A stretch of DNA of 61,360 nucleotides from Myxococcota bacterium (lineage in GTDB: Bacteria; Myxococcota_A; Polyangia; Fen-1088): positions 1 through 61,360 of the forward strand of contig JAICYS010000003.1 in assembly GCA_025934105.1 (NCBI GenBank). The letters are read 5' to 3'. A program made the position numbers and the translations under genes. The notes beneath the pieces were generated by a model, which saw only the letters and a list, made by a program, of their open reading frames with translations, did no database searches and was not told the DNA's origin. Positions 51,951 through 61,360 of the stretch are shown piece by piece (position 1 is the stretch's first letter; each line of letters begins with the position of its first letter).

Positions 51951-52784
51951 ATGATCGGCAAGTCGGAGACGCTCGCAGTCCTGGGGACCGGCACGATGGG
52001 CGAGGCCATCTTGCGCGGGCTGCTGCGGGCAGGGAAGCTGGAAGCCAGCCAGATCATCGGCACCGACCGGCGGGCCGAGGTCACGCGCGCCATTCATGAG
52101 AAGCACGGCATCCGGACCACCTCCGACAACCGCGAGGCGGCGGCGGCGGCGCAGATCGTCCTTCTCTGCGTGAAACCGCACGAGGTCGAACCGCTGGTCA
52201 CCGACCCGGCGGTCGGGGCGGCGCTGGCCGGCAAGCTGGTGGTCAGCATCGCCGCCGGCGTCCGCCTGGACCAGCTGGCGGCCTGGCTGCCGAACAGCGC
52301 GGTGGTCCGCGCCATGCCCAATACGCCCTGCCTGATCGGCGAGGGGATGACCGTCATCGCGCGCGGCCCGCGGGTCACCGACGCGCAGGCGGCCACGGCG
52401 ATCGAGGTCTTCCAGTCGGTGGGCGGCTGCCTCGAGGCCGAGGACAAGGTGATGGACGCGGTCACCAGCTTGAACGGCAGCGGCCCGGCCTTCGCGTACA
52501 TCATGATCGAGGCGCTGACCGACGGCGGCGTGCGCATGGGGCTGCGGCGCGACACGGCCATGCAGATCGCCGCGCAGATGGTTCAGGGCGCGGCGCGCAT
52601 GGTGCTGCAGACCGGGATGCACCCGGCGGCGCTGAAGGACCAGGTCACGACCCCCGCCGGAAGCACCATCGCCGGCCTGCTGATCATGGAGGACGGCCGG
52701 ATCCGGTCGGTGATCGCGCGCGCCGTCGAGGAGGCGGCCAAGACGGCCGCCAAGCTGGGACAGCAAAAGCCGTCCGAGAAATGA
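51951..52784 (+). CDS. proC: Pyrroline-5-carboxylate reductase
   Basis: LAVLGTGTMGEAILRGLL, VVSIAAGVRLDQLAAWLP, VVRAMPNTPCLIGEGMT, LNGSGPAFAYIMIEALTDGGVRMGL, TTPAGSTIAGL. Confidence 0.97.
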   Translation: MIGKSETLAVLGTGTMGEAILRGLLRAGKLEASQIIGTDRRAEVTRAIHEKHGIRTTSDNREAAAAAQIVLLCVKPHEVEPLVTDPAVGAALAGKLVVSIAAGVRLDQLAAWLPNSAVVRAMPNTPCLIGEGMTVIARGPRVTDAQAATAIEVFQSVGGCLEAEDKVMDAVTSLNGSGPAFAYIMIEALTDGGVRMGLRRDTAMQIAAQMVQGAARMVLQTGMHPAALKDQVTTPAGSTIAGLLIMEDGRIRSVIARAVEEAAKTAAKLGQQKPSEK

Positions 52785-53395
52785 AAGCGGCGGACGCGAT
52801 GCTGCCCACGTCTCGAGGCCGCCTCGGGCTGCTCGCGGCCGCGATCGCCGGGCTGGCGTCGGCGGGCCGCGCGTCGGCGCAAGAACCGGCGCCGCCCGCC
52901 GGACCACCCCCGGCGCTCACCGCGACGGCGGCTCCGGCCGGCGGCGGCTTCGGCGCGCCCGGGACCTGGGTCTTCACGTACGACACCGCGGACACCGGGT
53001 CGGGATATGCCTTCTTTCACGCCGTCAGCCACGGCCAGACGACCGTCGAGCTCAACCCCGGCGCCGACACGTTCCTGGCTCCCAACGTCTCGGTGGGCGG
53101 GAACCTGCTCTTCTCGCACACCAGCGGAAGCGGCAGCTCCGTCGGCGCCGACGTCCGCGCCGGCTACAACCTGAACCTGACCGAGAGCGTCGGCCTCTGG
53201 CCCACCGCGCGTTACTTCGTGGTGCACCACCCCAGCCCGGCGGGCACCGCGACCTTCTTCGTCGTGTTCGCCCCGTTCCTGTGGCACGCCACCCCGCACT
53301 TCTTCCTGGGCGGCGGCCCCGCCCTCAACGTCGGCGTGTCCGGCAACGACTACACCCAGTTCGGGCTGGACTTCACGCTAGGCGGCTGGCTGTGA
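52781..53395 (+). CDS. Exported hypothetical protein (outer-membrane beta-barrel-like)
   Basis: Signal peptide ending RASAQE; short beta-rich strands; ATGA overlap with proC. Confidence 0.6.
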   Translation: MKAADAMLPTSRGRLGLLAAAIAGLASAGRASAQEPAPPAGPPPALTATAAPAGGGFGAPGTWVFTYDTADTGSGYAFFHAVSHGQTTVELNPGADTFLAPNVSVGGNLLFSHTSGSGSSVGADVRAGYNLNLTESVGLWPTARYFVVHHPSPAGTATFFVVFAPFLWHATPHFFLGGGPALNVGVSGNDYTQFGLDFTLGGWL

Positions 53396-55619
53396 GCCGG
53401 GCGCGCAGCCCCGAGGCGCGCGCCGCCACGTCGCCGTTCCGCACGGCCAGGCTCAGCGCCTTGCGCGTCCCGACCAGCACCACCAGCCGCTTGCCGCGCG
53501 TGATCGCGGTGTAGAGCAGGTTTCGCTGCAGCATCACGAAGTGCTGCGTGTGCACCGGCACCACCACCGCCGGGTACTCGGACCCTTGCGACTTGTGCAC
53601 GGTGGCCGCGTACGCCAGCACCAGCGCGTCCATCTCGTCGAGCGCGTACTCGATCGAGCGGTCGTCGAACTTCACGGTCACCGCGTCCTCGCCGACCGCC
53701 GCGATGAGGCCGGCGTCGCCGTTCCAGACCTCTTTGTCGTAGTCGTTCCGGATCTGCATGACCTTGTCGCCCAGCCGCAGCTCGCGCTGGCCGCGCGTCA
53801 CCCCGGGCGCGCCCGCGGTCAGCGCCTCTTGCAACAGGCGGTTCAAGTTGCCCGCCCCCAGCTCGCCCCGGTGCATGGGCGCCAGCACCTGGATCTCGTG
53901 CGGCGCGAGCCCGTAGCGCCGCGGCAACCGGACCGCCACCAGGTCGCGGATCAAGGCCGCCGCCGCCTCGGGGTTCTCCTCCTCGAGGAAGAAGAAGTCC
54001 CGCCTATCGGCCCCCCGGTCGCCGCCGGCCGGCGGCGCGCCCAGCTCGGGCAGCTCGCCCTGCTGGATGCGGTGCGCGTTGACGACGATCAGGCTCTCGG
54101 CGGCCTGCCGGAAGATCTCGGTCAGCCGCACGGTGGGCGCCGCGCCGCTGCCGATCACGTCGGCCAGCACCGACCCCGGGCCCACCGACGGCAGCTGATC
54201 GACGTCGCCGACCAGGATCAGCCGGGCGCGCGCCGGTAGCGCGGCGACCAGGTCCGCGCCCAGGCGCACGTCCAGCATCGAGGCTTCGTCGACGATCAGC
54301 GCGTCGCACTCGAGCGGAGTCTGCGCGTTGCGGCCGAAGGTGCCGCTGGCCGGCCGCCACTCCATCAGCCGGTGCAGCGTCGAGGCCGGGGCGCCGGTGG
54401 CATCGGACAGGCGCTTGGCCGCGCGCCCGGTGGGCGCCGCCAGCGCCACGGTCAGGCCGCGCTGGCGCAGGATCGAGACGATCCCGCGCACGATGGTGGT
54501 CTTGCCGACGCCCGGCCCGCCCGTCACGATCGCCGCCTTGGCCGCGATGGCCAGGCGCACCGCCTCGGCCTGCTGGCGCGCCAGCGAGATGCCGGCGGCC
54601 CGTTCGTAGCCGGCGATGGCGGCCTCCGCGTCGGGGACCACCGGCGGCCCGGGCGCCTCGATCAGCCGGCGCAAACCGGCGGCCAGCGCAACCTCGGCCC
54701 GGTAGAGGCTGGTCTCGTAGACGGCCGGGTCGGCCGGATCGTCGACCACCGACGCGTCGATGGCGACCTCGCCCGCGCGCGCCAGGCGATCGACGGCGGC
54801 CGCGACCGCCCCCTCGTCCTGCTCCAGCAGGGCGGCGGCCCGGGCGGCCAGCGCGCGCCGCGGGACGAACAGGTGGCCGTTGTTGGCCTCGTCGTCCAGC
54901 GTCTGGCGCACGCCCGCCTCGAGGCGGGCCGGCGCGTCCGGGCCCACGCCCAGCGCGGCGGCCAGCTTGTCGGCCGACCGGAAGCCGATCCCCCACACGT
55001 CGAAGGCCAGACGGTAGGGGTTCTCCCGGACGCGCGCGATGGCGGCGGCGCCGTAGCGCTTGTAGATGCGCGCGGCGAACGCGGGCGAGACGCCGTAGCC
55101 CTGCAGGAACACCATCACCTCGCGGATCTGACGCTGGGCCGCCCAGGCGTCGCGCACGGCCCGGGCCCGCGAGCGGCCGATGCCGGAGACCTCGCCGATG
55201 CGCGACGGATCGCGGTCCAGGATCTCCAGCGTCTCGATCCCGAAGCGGTCGACGATGCGGCCCGCCAGCTCGGGGCCGATGCCCTTGATGAGGCCCGAGC
55301 CCAGGTACTTGCGCAACCCTTCCAGCGTGGCGGGCGCGACCTCGGTGTAGCGCGCGATCCGGAACTGCTGGCCGAAGCGGGCGTTGGTCTCGAACCGGCC
55401 GCTCACGCGCAAGGAGGCGCCCTCGGGGACGCCCACCAGCGCCCCGACGATGGTGACGATGTCGCCGTCCCGGTCGAGCTTGAGACGCGCCACCGTGAAG
55501 GCGCCGTCGCCGCCGGAGTAGACCACGCGCTCGACCGTGCCCATCAGCGTCTCTGCCGCGGCGTCCGGCTCTGCCTTGCCGCCTCGGGCCGTCACGCCGG
55601 CGCGGTCGAAGAGGTCCAC
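53373..55619 (-). CDS. RecD2-like DNA helicase (start approximate)
   Basis: GIGPELAGRIVDRFG HhH region, VTGGPGVGKTTIVRGIV Walker A, VDEASMLDVRL, VGDVDQLPSVGPGSVL, YAATVHKSQGSEYPAVVVPVH, YTAITRGKRLVVLVG. Confidence 0.92.
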   Translation of the reverse strand: MDLFDRAGVTARGGKAEPDAAAETLMGTVERVVYSGGDGAFTVARLKLDRDGDIVTIVGALVGVPEGASLRVSGRFETNARFGQQFRIARYTEVAPATLEGLRKYLGSGLIKGIGPELAGRIVDRFGIETLEILDRDPSRIGEVSGIGRSRARAVRDAWAAQRQIREVMVFLQGYGVSPAFAARIYKRYGAAAIARVRENPYRLAFDVWGIGFRSADKLAAALGVGPDAPARLEAGVRQTLDDEANNGHLFVPRRALAARAAALLEQDEGAVAAAVDRLARAGEVAIDASVVDDPADPAVYETSLYRAEVALAAGLRRLIEAPGPPVVPDAEAAIAGYERAAGISLARQQAEAVRLAIAAKAAIVTGGPGVGKTTIVRGIVSILRQRGLTVALAAPTGRAAKRLSDATGAPASTLHRLMEWRPASGTFGRNAQTPLECDALIVDEASMLDVRLGADLVAALPARARLILVGDVDQLPSVGPGSVLADVIGSGAAPTVRLTEIFRQAAESLIVVNAHRIQQGELPELGAPPAGGDRGADRRDFFFLEEENPEAAAALIRDLVAVRLPRRYGLAPHEIQVLAPMHRGELGAGNLNRLLQEALTAGAPGVTRGQRELRLGDKVMQIRNDYDKEVWNGDAGLIAAVGEDAVTVKFDDRSIEYALDEMDALVLAYAATVHKSQGSEYPAVVVPVHTQHFVMLQRNLLYTAITRGKRLVVLVGTRKALSLAVRNGDVAARASGLRARLTASRLA

Positions 55620-55675
55620 CTCCCAGATGGGAGCACGCTGGGACAGCGCCTTCAACGTGGTAGTTTTATCCGTCC

Positions 55676-58336
55676 ATGGCGCTGCCGCCTCCGTTGCCCC
55701 CCGACGCCCGGCGGCGTCCGCCCACACCTCCGGCGCCTCCACCGCCGCCCCCGCCTGCGCCGCCGCCCGCCGCGGCGCCTCCGCCTCCACCGGAGCCGCC
55801 CCCGCCCGCGCCGCCGGCGGCGCCCGGCGAGGCGACCGTGGAGGTCGTCAACCCGTCGGACGGCGGGTTCTGGTTCTGGCTGCTGCGCTTTTACGCCTTC
55901 GGGTTCCTGTGCGCGCTCGGCGCGCTGCTGCTGGGCGGGTTCGGCGCCTACGTGTATTTCGCCGCCACGCTGCCGCCGCTGCCGAACCTGACCACGTACC
56001 ACGAGAGCGCGGCCACCACGACGGTCTTCCGCGGGTTGGACGGCACGCCGCTCGGCGAGCTGGCCACCGAGCGGCGCGAGATCCTGTCGTTCGACCAGTT
56101 TCCGCCGCAGCTCGTACACGCGTTCCTGGCCGCCGAGGACCGGCGCTTTTACCAGCACGACGGGCTCGACTACCGGGGCATTGCCCGCGCGCTCGGCGCC
56201 AACCTGCGCGCCGGCGAAGTGGCGCAAGGGGGCTCGACCATCACGCAGCAGGTCGCCAAGTCGTTCCTCTCGTCGGAACGCACCATCGAGCGAAAGATCC
56301 GCGAGGCGATCCTGGCGCGGCGGCTGGAACGGCGGAACAGCAAGGGCGACATCCTGACGCTGTACTTGAACCAGGTGTTCCTGGGGCACGGCGCGTACGG
56401 CGTCGCGGCCGGCGCGCGCACCTACTTCGACAAGGCGGTGGCCGATCTCGACGTGGGCGAGATGGCGCTCTTGGCCGGCCTGGTGCGCGCACCGTCGCGC
56501 TTTTCGCCGCTGGCCAACCTGGACAAGGCGCGCGCCCGGCGCGACCAGGTCCTGAGCGCCATGGTGGCGGCCGGGTACCTGTCCGACGACGAGGCCAACC
56601 GCTGGCGGGCCCGCCCGGTGATCATCCGGCAGCGGCCGGACTTTTTCCGGGCCGTCTCGCCCTACTTCAGCGAGCAGGTTCGCCGCGACGTCAGCAAGCG
56701 CTACGGGGACAAGAAACTCTACGAGGGAGGGCTGGACGTCGAGACCACGCTGCTCCCCTGGATCGACGTGGCCGCGCAAGAGAACGTCGACTTCTCGCTG
56801 CGCAAGCTGGACAAGCGGCAGGGGTGGCGCGGTCCGCTGGCCCGTCTCGGCCCGGCCGCCGCCGACGAATTTCGCCGGCGGGTGGCCGCCAAGTACGGCG
56901 GCGACCCGCCCGTCGAGGGACGGCTCTACCTGGGACTGGTGGAAGGTGCGGCCGAGGGGGGGGCCTACCGGGTCCGCGTCGGCACGCACGTCTACAAGCT
57001 GCCGGCCGGCAACATGCTCTGGGCGGTGCCGTACAGCGCGAAGGACAGCGTCAACGACCGCAAGCTCCAGTCGACGGTGGGGGTCCTGCACACCGGCGAC
57101 GTCGTCTGGGTCAAGAACGCGCACCAGTCCAAGCGCGCCCGGTTTTCCGACTGGGTCTACGACAGCAAGAGCGAGGTGCAGTGGCTGCCCGCCTACGACG
57201 AGACGAAGCTGGGCAAAAAGCCGCCGCCCGTCGAGCTGACGCTGGAACAGACGCCGCGCGTGCAAGGGACGCTGTTCACGTACGACCACGGCTCGGGCTA
57301 CGTCCTGGCGATGGTGGGCGGCGACGACTACGACCGCTCCGAGTTCAATCGGGTCACCCAGGCCTGCCGCCAGCCCGGCTCGGCGTACAAGCCGATGTAT
57401 TACTCGCTGGCGCTGGACCGCGGCTACGGGTTCGGGTCGCTGCTGAACGACGTCCCGCGCGCCGAGGTCGACCCCATCACCGGCGAGGTCTGGACGCCGA
57501 CCGACCTCAACAACACCTCCGACTACCAGGTCACGCTGGAGTACGCGCTCATCTGGTCGAAGAACGTCCCGTCGGTGCAGCTGTTCAAGCTGATGGGCGG
57601 CCACGACGTCGAGGCCTGGGCGCGCCGGCTGGGGATCACGACGCCGATCATCCCGGACCAGGCGCTGGCGCTGGGCGCGTCCTGCTCGCGCATCGACGAG
57701 ATGACCCGCGCGTTTTCGGCCTTCGCGCGCAACGGCCTGCTCATCGACCCGGTCACCGTCCGCCGCATCCGGGATCGCACCGGCACGGTCATCGAGGACC
57801 ACAGCGCGCTCGGCGATCCGTTCGGCACGCCGTCCGAGCGCCTCGATCGGCTGATGCAGCTGGGCGTCGCCAAGGCGCCGAAACCGGTCATCCCGCCCCG
57901 CACCGCCTGGCTGACCTCGAAGCTGCTGCGCCACGTGGTGACGCGCGGCCACGCGCCCTCCATCCGCAGCTCCGGGCTGCCGGCCGCCGGCAAGACCGGC
58001 ACCTCCAGCGCCACCATGGACACCTGGTTCATCGGCTACACCTCGCGCTGGATGACGTCGGCCTGGATCGGCGACGACCTGCGCGAGCGCCCGCTGGGCC
58101 AGAAGGACGCCGCCTTCATGCTGACGGTGCCCGAATTCGCCCGCTACCTGACGCAGGTGACGGCGGCGCAGCCGCTGGAAGAGATCCCGTGGGAGCGGCC
58201 GCCCGGCGTGAGGCCCGACGACACCGGCGGGACGGTCCGCACCACGATGGAGGAGGTGCTGGCCGACGGCCAGGAGAGCCCGCCCGGGCACAAAGCTGTC
58301 CGCCCCGCCGCGCGCCCGCCGGCGCAGCCGCACTGA
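55676..58336 (+). CDS. Penicillin-binding protein 1A (bifunctional transglycosylase/transpeptidase)
   Basis: AAEDRRFYQHDGLDYRGIARALGAN, QGGSTITQQVAKSFL, CRQPGSAYKPMYYS (SXXK), WSKNVPSVQ (SXN), GKTGTSS; Pro-rich N-terminus. Confidence 0.95.
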   Translation: MALPPPLPPDARRRPPTPPAPPPPPPPAPPPAAAPPPPPEPPPPAPPAAPGEATVEVVNPSDGGFWFWLLRFYAFGFLCALGALLLGGFGAYVYFAATLPPLPNLTTYHESAATTTVFRGLDGTPLGELATERREILSFDQFPPQLVHAFLAAEDRRFYQHDGLDYRGIARALGANLRAGEVAQGGSTITQQVAKSFLSSERTIERKIREAILARRLERRNSKGDILTLYLNQVFLGHGAYGVAAGARTYFDKAVADLDVGEMALLAGLVRAPSRFSPLANLDKARARRDQVLSAMVAAGYLSDDEANRWRARPVIIRQRPDFFRAVSPYFSEQVRRDVSKRYGDKKLYEGGLDVETTLLPWIDVAAQENVDFSLRKLDKRQGWRGPLARLGPAAADEFRRRVAAKYGGDPPVEGRLYLGLVEGAAEGGAYRVRVGTHVYKLPAGNMLWAVPYSAKDSVNDRKLQSTVGVLHTGDVVWVKNAHQSKRARFSDWVYDSKSEVQWLPAYDETKLGKKPPPVELTLEQTPRVQGTLFTYDHGSGYVLAMVGGDDYDRSEFNRVTQACRQPGSAYKPMYYSLALDRGYGFGSLLNDVPRAEVDPITGEVWTPTDLNNTSDYQVTLEYALIWSKNVPSVQLFKLMGGHDVEAWARRLGITTPIIPDQALALGASCSRIDEMTRAFSAFARNGLLIDPVTVRRIRDRTGTVIEDHSALGDPFGTPSERLDRLMQLGVAKAPKPVIPPRTAWLTSKLLRHVVTRGHAPSIRSSGLPAAGKTGTSSATMDTWFIGYTSRWMTSAWIGDDLRERPLGQKDAAFMLTVPEFARYLTQVTAAQPLEEIPWERPPGVRPDDTGGTVRTTMEEVLADGQESPPGHKAVRPAARPPAQPH

Positions 58337-58401
58337 CGCCCGGGACCCGGGCGCAGGCCGGCGGCGAGCGGGCCGCCCCGGACGGCCGCGCGCGGCGAGA
58401 C

Positions 58402-59682
58402 TCACCCGCCGAGGAGGCGCAGGGCCACGCCCATCAGACGGACCAGCTCGTCGTGGCTGGCGGTGAGGTGAACGTGGATGGCGCGCGCGTCGCGGTCCAG
58501 GGCCACGCGCCCGATGAGCGGCGAAAAGCCGCCCAGGATGACCAGCGGGTTGCCGCGCAGCTTGGCGCGCAGGTCGGGCCACTCCGCCTCCCAGTGGCGG
58601 GCCTGCGCCTCGTCGGCGAAGTCCGCGGTCAGGTCCACGAACGCCTCGCCGTCCTGGATGCCGGCGACGGCGCGGGCGGCGGACGGGACCTCCATGCCGT
58701 AAATCAGCGGTGGCTGGCCGTCGCGCGACTTGAAGATGTCGGCGGCGCTCACCATGACGTCGCCGTCGGGCGGCATGAGCCCCTCCTCCGCGTCGATGCG
58801 GGAGAGCAGCGTCGCCCAGTCCATCGCCACCGGGGCCCCGCCGTCGGTCCCCGCGTCCGGGCCGCCGTCGGCGCGCGGCGGGCCGCCGTCGCGCGGGGCG
58901 TGCTGCAGCAGCAGCGCCCGGTAGGCCGGCGGCGTCACCACCACCAGCCCGGGCGCCGGCAGCACGATCAGCCGGTCGTCGCGCGACCACCCGGCCGCCT
59001 TGTGCGTGGCATGCCGCTCGCCGATCCAGCGCCCGCGATCGTGCGACCAGGCCAGGGTGCGGCCGGTGGCGCGCGCCCCCTGGTCCAGCGCCGCGCGCAA
59101 CTTGTCTTCGTCCAGCCGGTGGCGAACGGCCAGGAAGGTCACCGTCGGATCCAGCGGGTGCGGCGTCGCGATGAGGAGCGCGTCGAACGCCTGGAAGAGG
59201 TCGAGGCCGGTCCCCTCGAGGAGATCGTGGTGGTCCGGCAAGCGGGCCAGGAGCGCGTCGATGCCCGGCGCCAGATCGCTGGACCGCAGTCGATCCAGCC
59301 GCAAGAGCACCGTCAGGCGCGAGCCGCGCGGTCCGTACGCGGTCAGATCGTCGGTGGGCGCCGGCCCGCTGGCCGCGTCCTCGTCCTTGGCGCGCACCTG
59401 TCCGGGCCGTTCGCGCTCGTCGGCCCGCGTCCCCGCCAGCTCGGCCTGCTCCTCGGCGTGGGCCGCGCGGTGGTGGGCGCGCCGCGAGGCCCGCGCCGGA
59501 GCGGCGGCGCCGGCCAGAGGCCCCCCGAGCGGCAAGTCCGTGACCTGCTGGGCGCCGAGGCCGGTGATCTCGACGTCGATCGTCCCCTGCCACGGGCGCG
59601 CGCCGATCCCCAGCGCCGCCACGATCAGGCCGAGGTGGACCAGCAGCGACAGGCCGAGCGCCACGCTCCAACGGCGCGCCAT
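58402..59682 (-). CDS. Membrane-anchored hypothetical protein
   Basis: MARRWSVALGLSLLVHLGLIVAALGIGARPWQGTIDVEITGLG: TonB/TolA-like N-terminal anchor and long periplasmic region. Confidence 0.6.
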   Translation of the reverse strand: MARRWSVALGLSLLVHLGLIVAALGIGARPWQGTIDVEITGLGAQQVTDLPLGGPLAGAAAPARASRRAHHRAAHAEEQAELAGTRADERERPGQVRAKDEDAASGPAPTDDLTAYGPRGSRLTVLLRLDRLRSSDLAPGIDALLARLPDHHDLLEGTGLDLFQAFDALLIATPHPLDPTVTFLAVRHRLDEDKLRAALDQGARATGRTLAWSHDRGRWIGERHATHKAAGWSRDDRLIVLPAPGLVVVTPPAYRALLLQHAPRDGGPPRADGGPDAGTDGGAPVAMDWATLLSRIDAEEGLMPPDGDVMVSAADIFKSRDGQPPLIYGMEVPSAARAVAGIQDGEAFVDLTADFADEAQARHWEAEWPDLRAKLRGNPLVILGGFSPLIGRVALDRDARAIHVHLTASHDELVRLMGVALRLLGG

Positions 59683-59723
59683 GGTTGCCAGTATAGGCCG
59701 GCCGGCGCGCCGGCCGGGCGATC

Positions 59724-60257
59724 TCAGACGGCCTGGCGGGCGGCGATCACCGACGCAGGGGGCGCGACACCGACGGTGAGCACCGCCCCCTCGCGCGGCC
59801 ACTCTTGCACGATCTCCTGCAGCGCCGCCGAGAGGAACGCGCCCGCCACCCGGGCCGCCGCCGCGTCGCTGGTGGTGGCGTCCGCCGCGATCAGCCGGCC
59901 GCCGGGCCGCAGCGACGGGATCAGACCGGCCACCCAACGTTGCGCGTCGGCCGGCTCCAGCCCGGCGGCATTTTCGATGACCACCGCCGACAGCGAGCCG
60001 CGCCGGACCGGCAGGTCGGCCGCGGCCAGCGCCACGTCCAGCGGTTGATTCTCTTTCCGCGCGCGGCGCCGCACCCGGATGGCCTGCGGGCGCCCCTCGC
60101 TTTCGATCAGCACCAGCGCCACCCCGCCGCGCGCCAGGGCTGCTCCCAGCCAGGGCGGACCCAGCACGACGACCGGCCCGTGTCCCTGGGTCCACCGCAA
60201 CAAGGCCTCCAGAGCCGGCTGGCTGCCGAGGGGACCAGAGAGCAGAGGGCCGCGCAT
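59724..60257 (-). CDS. Hypothetical protein (possible methyltransferase-fold)
   Basis: VALAAADLPVRRGSLSAVVIENAAGLEPADAQRWVAGLIPSLRPGGRLIAAD resembles a C-terminal SAM-methyltransferase core; no clear G-rich SAM motif. Confidence 0.4.
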   Translation of the reverse strand: MRGPLLSGPLGSQPALEALLRWTQGHGPVVVLGPPWLGAALARGGVALVLIESEGRPQAIRVRRRARKENQPLDVALAAADLPVRRGSLSAVVIENAAGLEPADAQRWVAGLIPSLRPGGRLIAADATTSDAAAARVAGAFLSAALQEIVQEWPREGAVLTVGVAPPASVIAARQAV

Positions 60258-60285
60258 GTCGCCCGCAAGCTAACATGAGCGCACC

Positions 60286-61360
60286 ATGCCGGCGCGCCCC
60301 GCGATCGCGTTCTGTGTCCCGGTCGAACCGTCCGCGCCGGCCGACCGCATCGGCGGCAAGGCGCGATCGCTGCTAGCCCTGCGCGCCGCCGGCCTGCCGG
60401 CGCCGCCGGCCTTCGCGGTGACCACGGAGCTGTTCGCGGCGCTGCGGCGGGATGGCCCGCGCCTGCCCGGGCGGCTGGACGCAGCCGGTGCGCTCGCGAC
60501 GCTGGAGGAAGCGGTTCGCGCCCTGCGGGCCGCGCCCTGGCCGGACGGGTTCCTGGACGAGCTTCGGGCTCACCTCTCGAGGCTGGGGGCGGGATCGCTC
60601 TCGGTGCGCTCTTCCGCCGAGACGGAGGACGATCCGGCGGCGCTGGCGGCTGGGCTCTATCAGTCGTGCGTCGGCGTCGCGCCTTCCGACGTGGAACGCG
60701 CGCTGCGCGAGGTGCTGGCCACCGCGCTGTCGCCGGCGGTGGTGGCTTACGCCGGCCGGCGCGGGCGCGCGGCGGACGAGCTGTCGATGGCGGCCCTGGT
60801 CCATCCGTTCGTCGCCGGCCGCGCGTCGGGCACGGCCGCGCTGGACGCCGCGGCCGGGGCGCGCCCCATCGTCGAGGCGCGCGGCCCGGTGACCGCCGCG
60901 TTGCGCGCGCAGCTGGAGGCGGCGCTGTCCACGCTGGCGGCACGCCACGGGTCCGTCGAGGTCGAATGGGTCGCCGAGGCCGACGCCCCGCTGTTCCTGC
61001 AGCTTCGCCCGTTCCGGGCGGGCGGCGGCCGGCGCGCGGCGGCCGGCGATCCGGAATGGCGCTGGGACGCGGCCCACAACCCGTTGCCGCTGTCGCCGGC
61101 GCAGGCCGGTCTGGTGGCGTTCGTCGACGCGCGCTGCGCGGTGCCCTTCGCGCAGCGGGTGATCGACGGGTATCTGTTTTACCGCCCGCGGCCCCCCGCG
61201 ACGGCGCCGGCGGCTGACGCGCGCGAGGCGCTGGCCTCGCTGCAGCGGCGCGCCGCGGACCGGCTGTCGCGGGCCGAGCCGCTGGAAGACGCGCTGGAAA
61301 CGTTCGCCGCCGTGTACGAGCCGCTCTTTGCCGTGGTTCAACCGGCCGCCCGCGCCGCGC
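60286..61360 (+). CDS. PEP synthase/pyruvate phosphate dikinase N-terminal-domain protein (partial, runs off window)
   Basis: RIGGKARSLLALRAAGLPAPPAFAVTTELF, LSVRSSAETEDDPAALAAGLYQSCVGV, VEVEWVAEADAPLFLQLRPF. Confidence 0.8.
   Translation, partial: MPARPAIAFCVPVEPSAPADRIGGKARSLLALRAAGLPAPPAFAVTTELFAALRRDGPRLPGRLDAAGALATLEEAVRALRAAPWPDGFLDELRAHLSRLGAGSLSVRSSAETEDDPAALAAGLYQSCVGVAPSDVERALREVLATALSPAVVAYAGRRGRAADELSMAALVHPFVAGRASGTAALDAAAGARPIVEARGPVTAALRAQLEAALSTLAARHGSVEVEWVAEADAPLFLQLRPFRAGGGRRAAAGDPEWRWDAAHNPLPLSPAQAGLVAFVDARCAVPFAQRVIDGYLFYRPRPPATAPAADAREALASLQRRAADRLSRAEPLEDALETFAAVYEPLFAVVQPAARAA

Noticed and set aside
55537-60048. 1503-aa plus-strand and 1339-aa minus-strand ORFs over the PBP1A region
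   Set aside because: Out-of-frame or antisense reading of PBP1A and downstream genes; no domain signal.

Overview
High-GC, gene-dense chromosomal window. Gene content (CdnL-type CarD, Gly-rich lipoproteins, multihaem cytochrome) suggests a Myxococcota/deltaproteobacterial-type genome; this taxonomic call is inference. About 50 CDSs were recognised. They include an acyl-CoA mutase large subunit, M16 and M50 peptidases, hrcA-grpE-dnaJ, a cysteine desulfurase/thiI/larE sulfur block, an ABC-F protein, a 13-CXXCH cytochrome with a putative outer-membrane barrel, CdnL, a macro-domain protein and etfBA. Also present are GT-C glycosyltransferases, coaD/rsmD, nadC/birA/uppP, a GH12-like secreted protein, an assimilatory sulfate-reduction/siroheme/cysteine cluster, proABC, recD2 and a PBP1A. 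No rRNA, tRNA or CRISPR was recognised. The most interesting points are: (i) dnaJ has no ATG/GTG/TTG start and lies in frame just after the grpE UAG (CTG start or readthrough), and a second apparent CTG start occurs at a 4-nt CTGA overlap; (ii) two copies of a ~166-bp MITE-like element, one with a perfect 42-bp terminal inverted repeat; (iii) a candidate porin/13-haem-cytochrome/OmpA-like operon; (iv) a GH12-like protein whose catalytic nucleophile Glu aligns with Tyr; (v) a decayed c-type-cytochrome lipoprotein and a visibly lower-GC segment flanked by an imperfect 32-bp direct repeat; (vi) an acyl-CoA mutase with isobutyryl-CoA-mutase-like specificity residues; (vii) recurrent -10-like hexamers 6-10 nt before start codons (leaderless mRNA signature).
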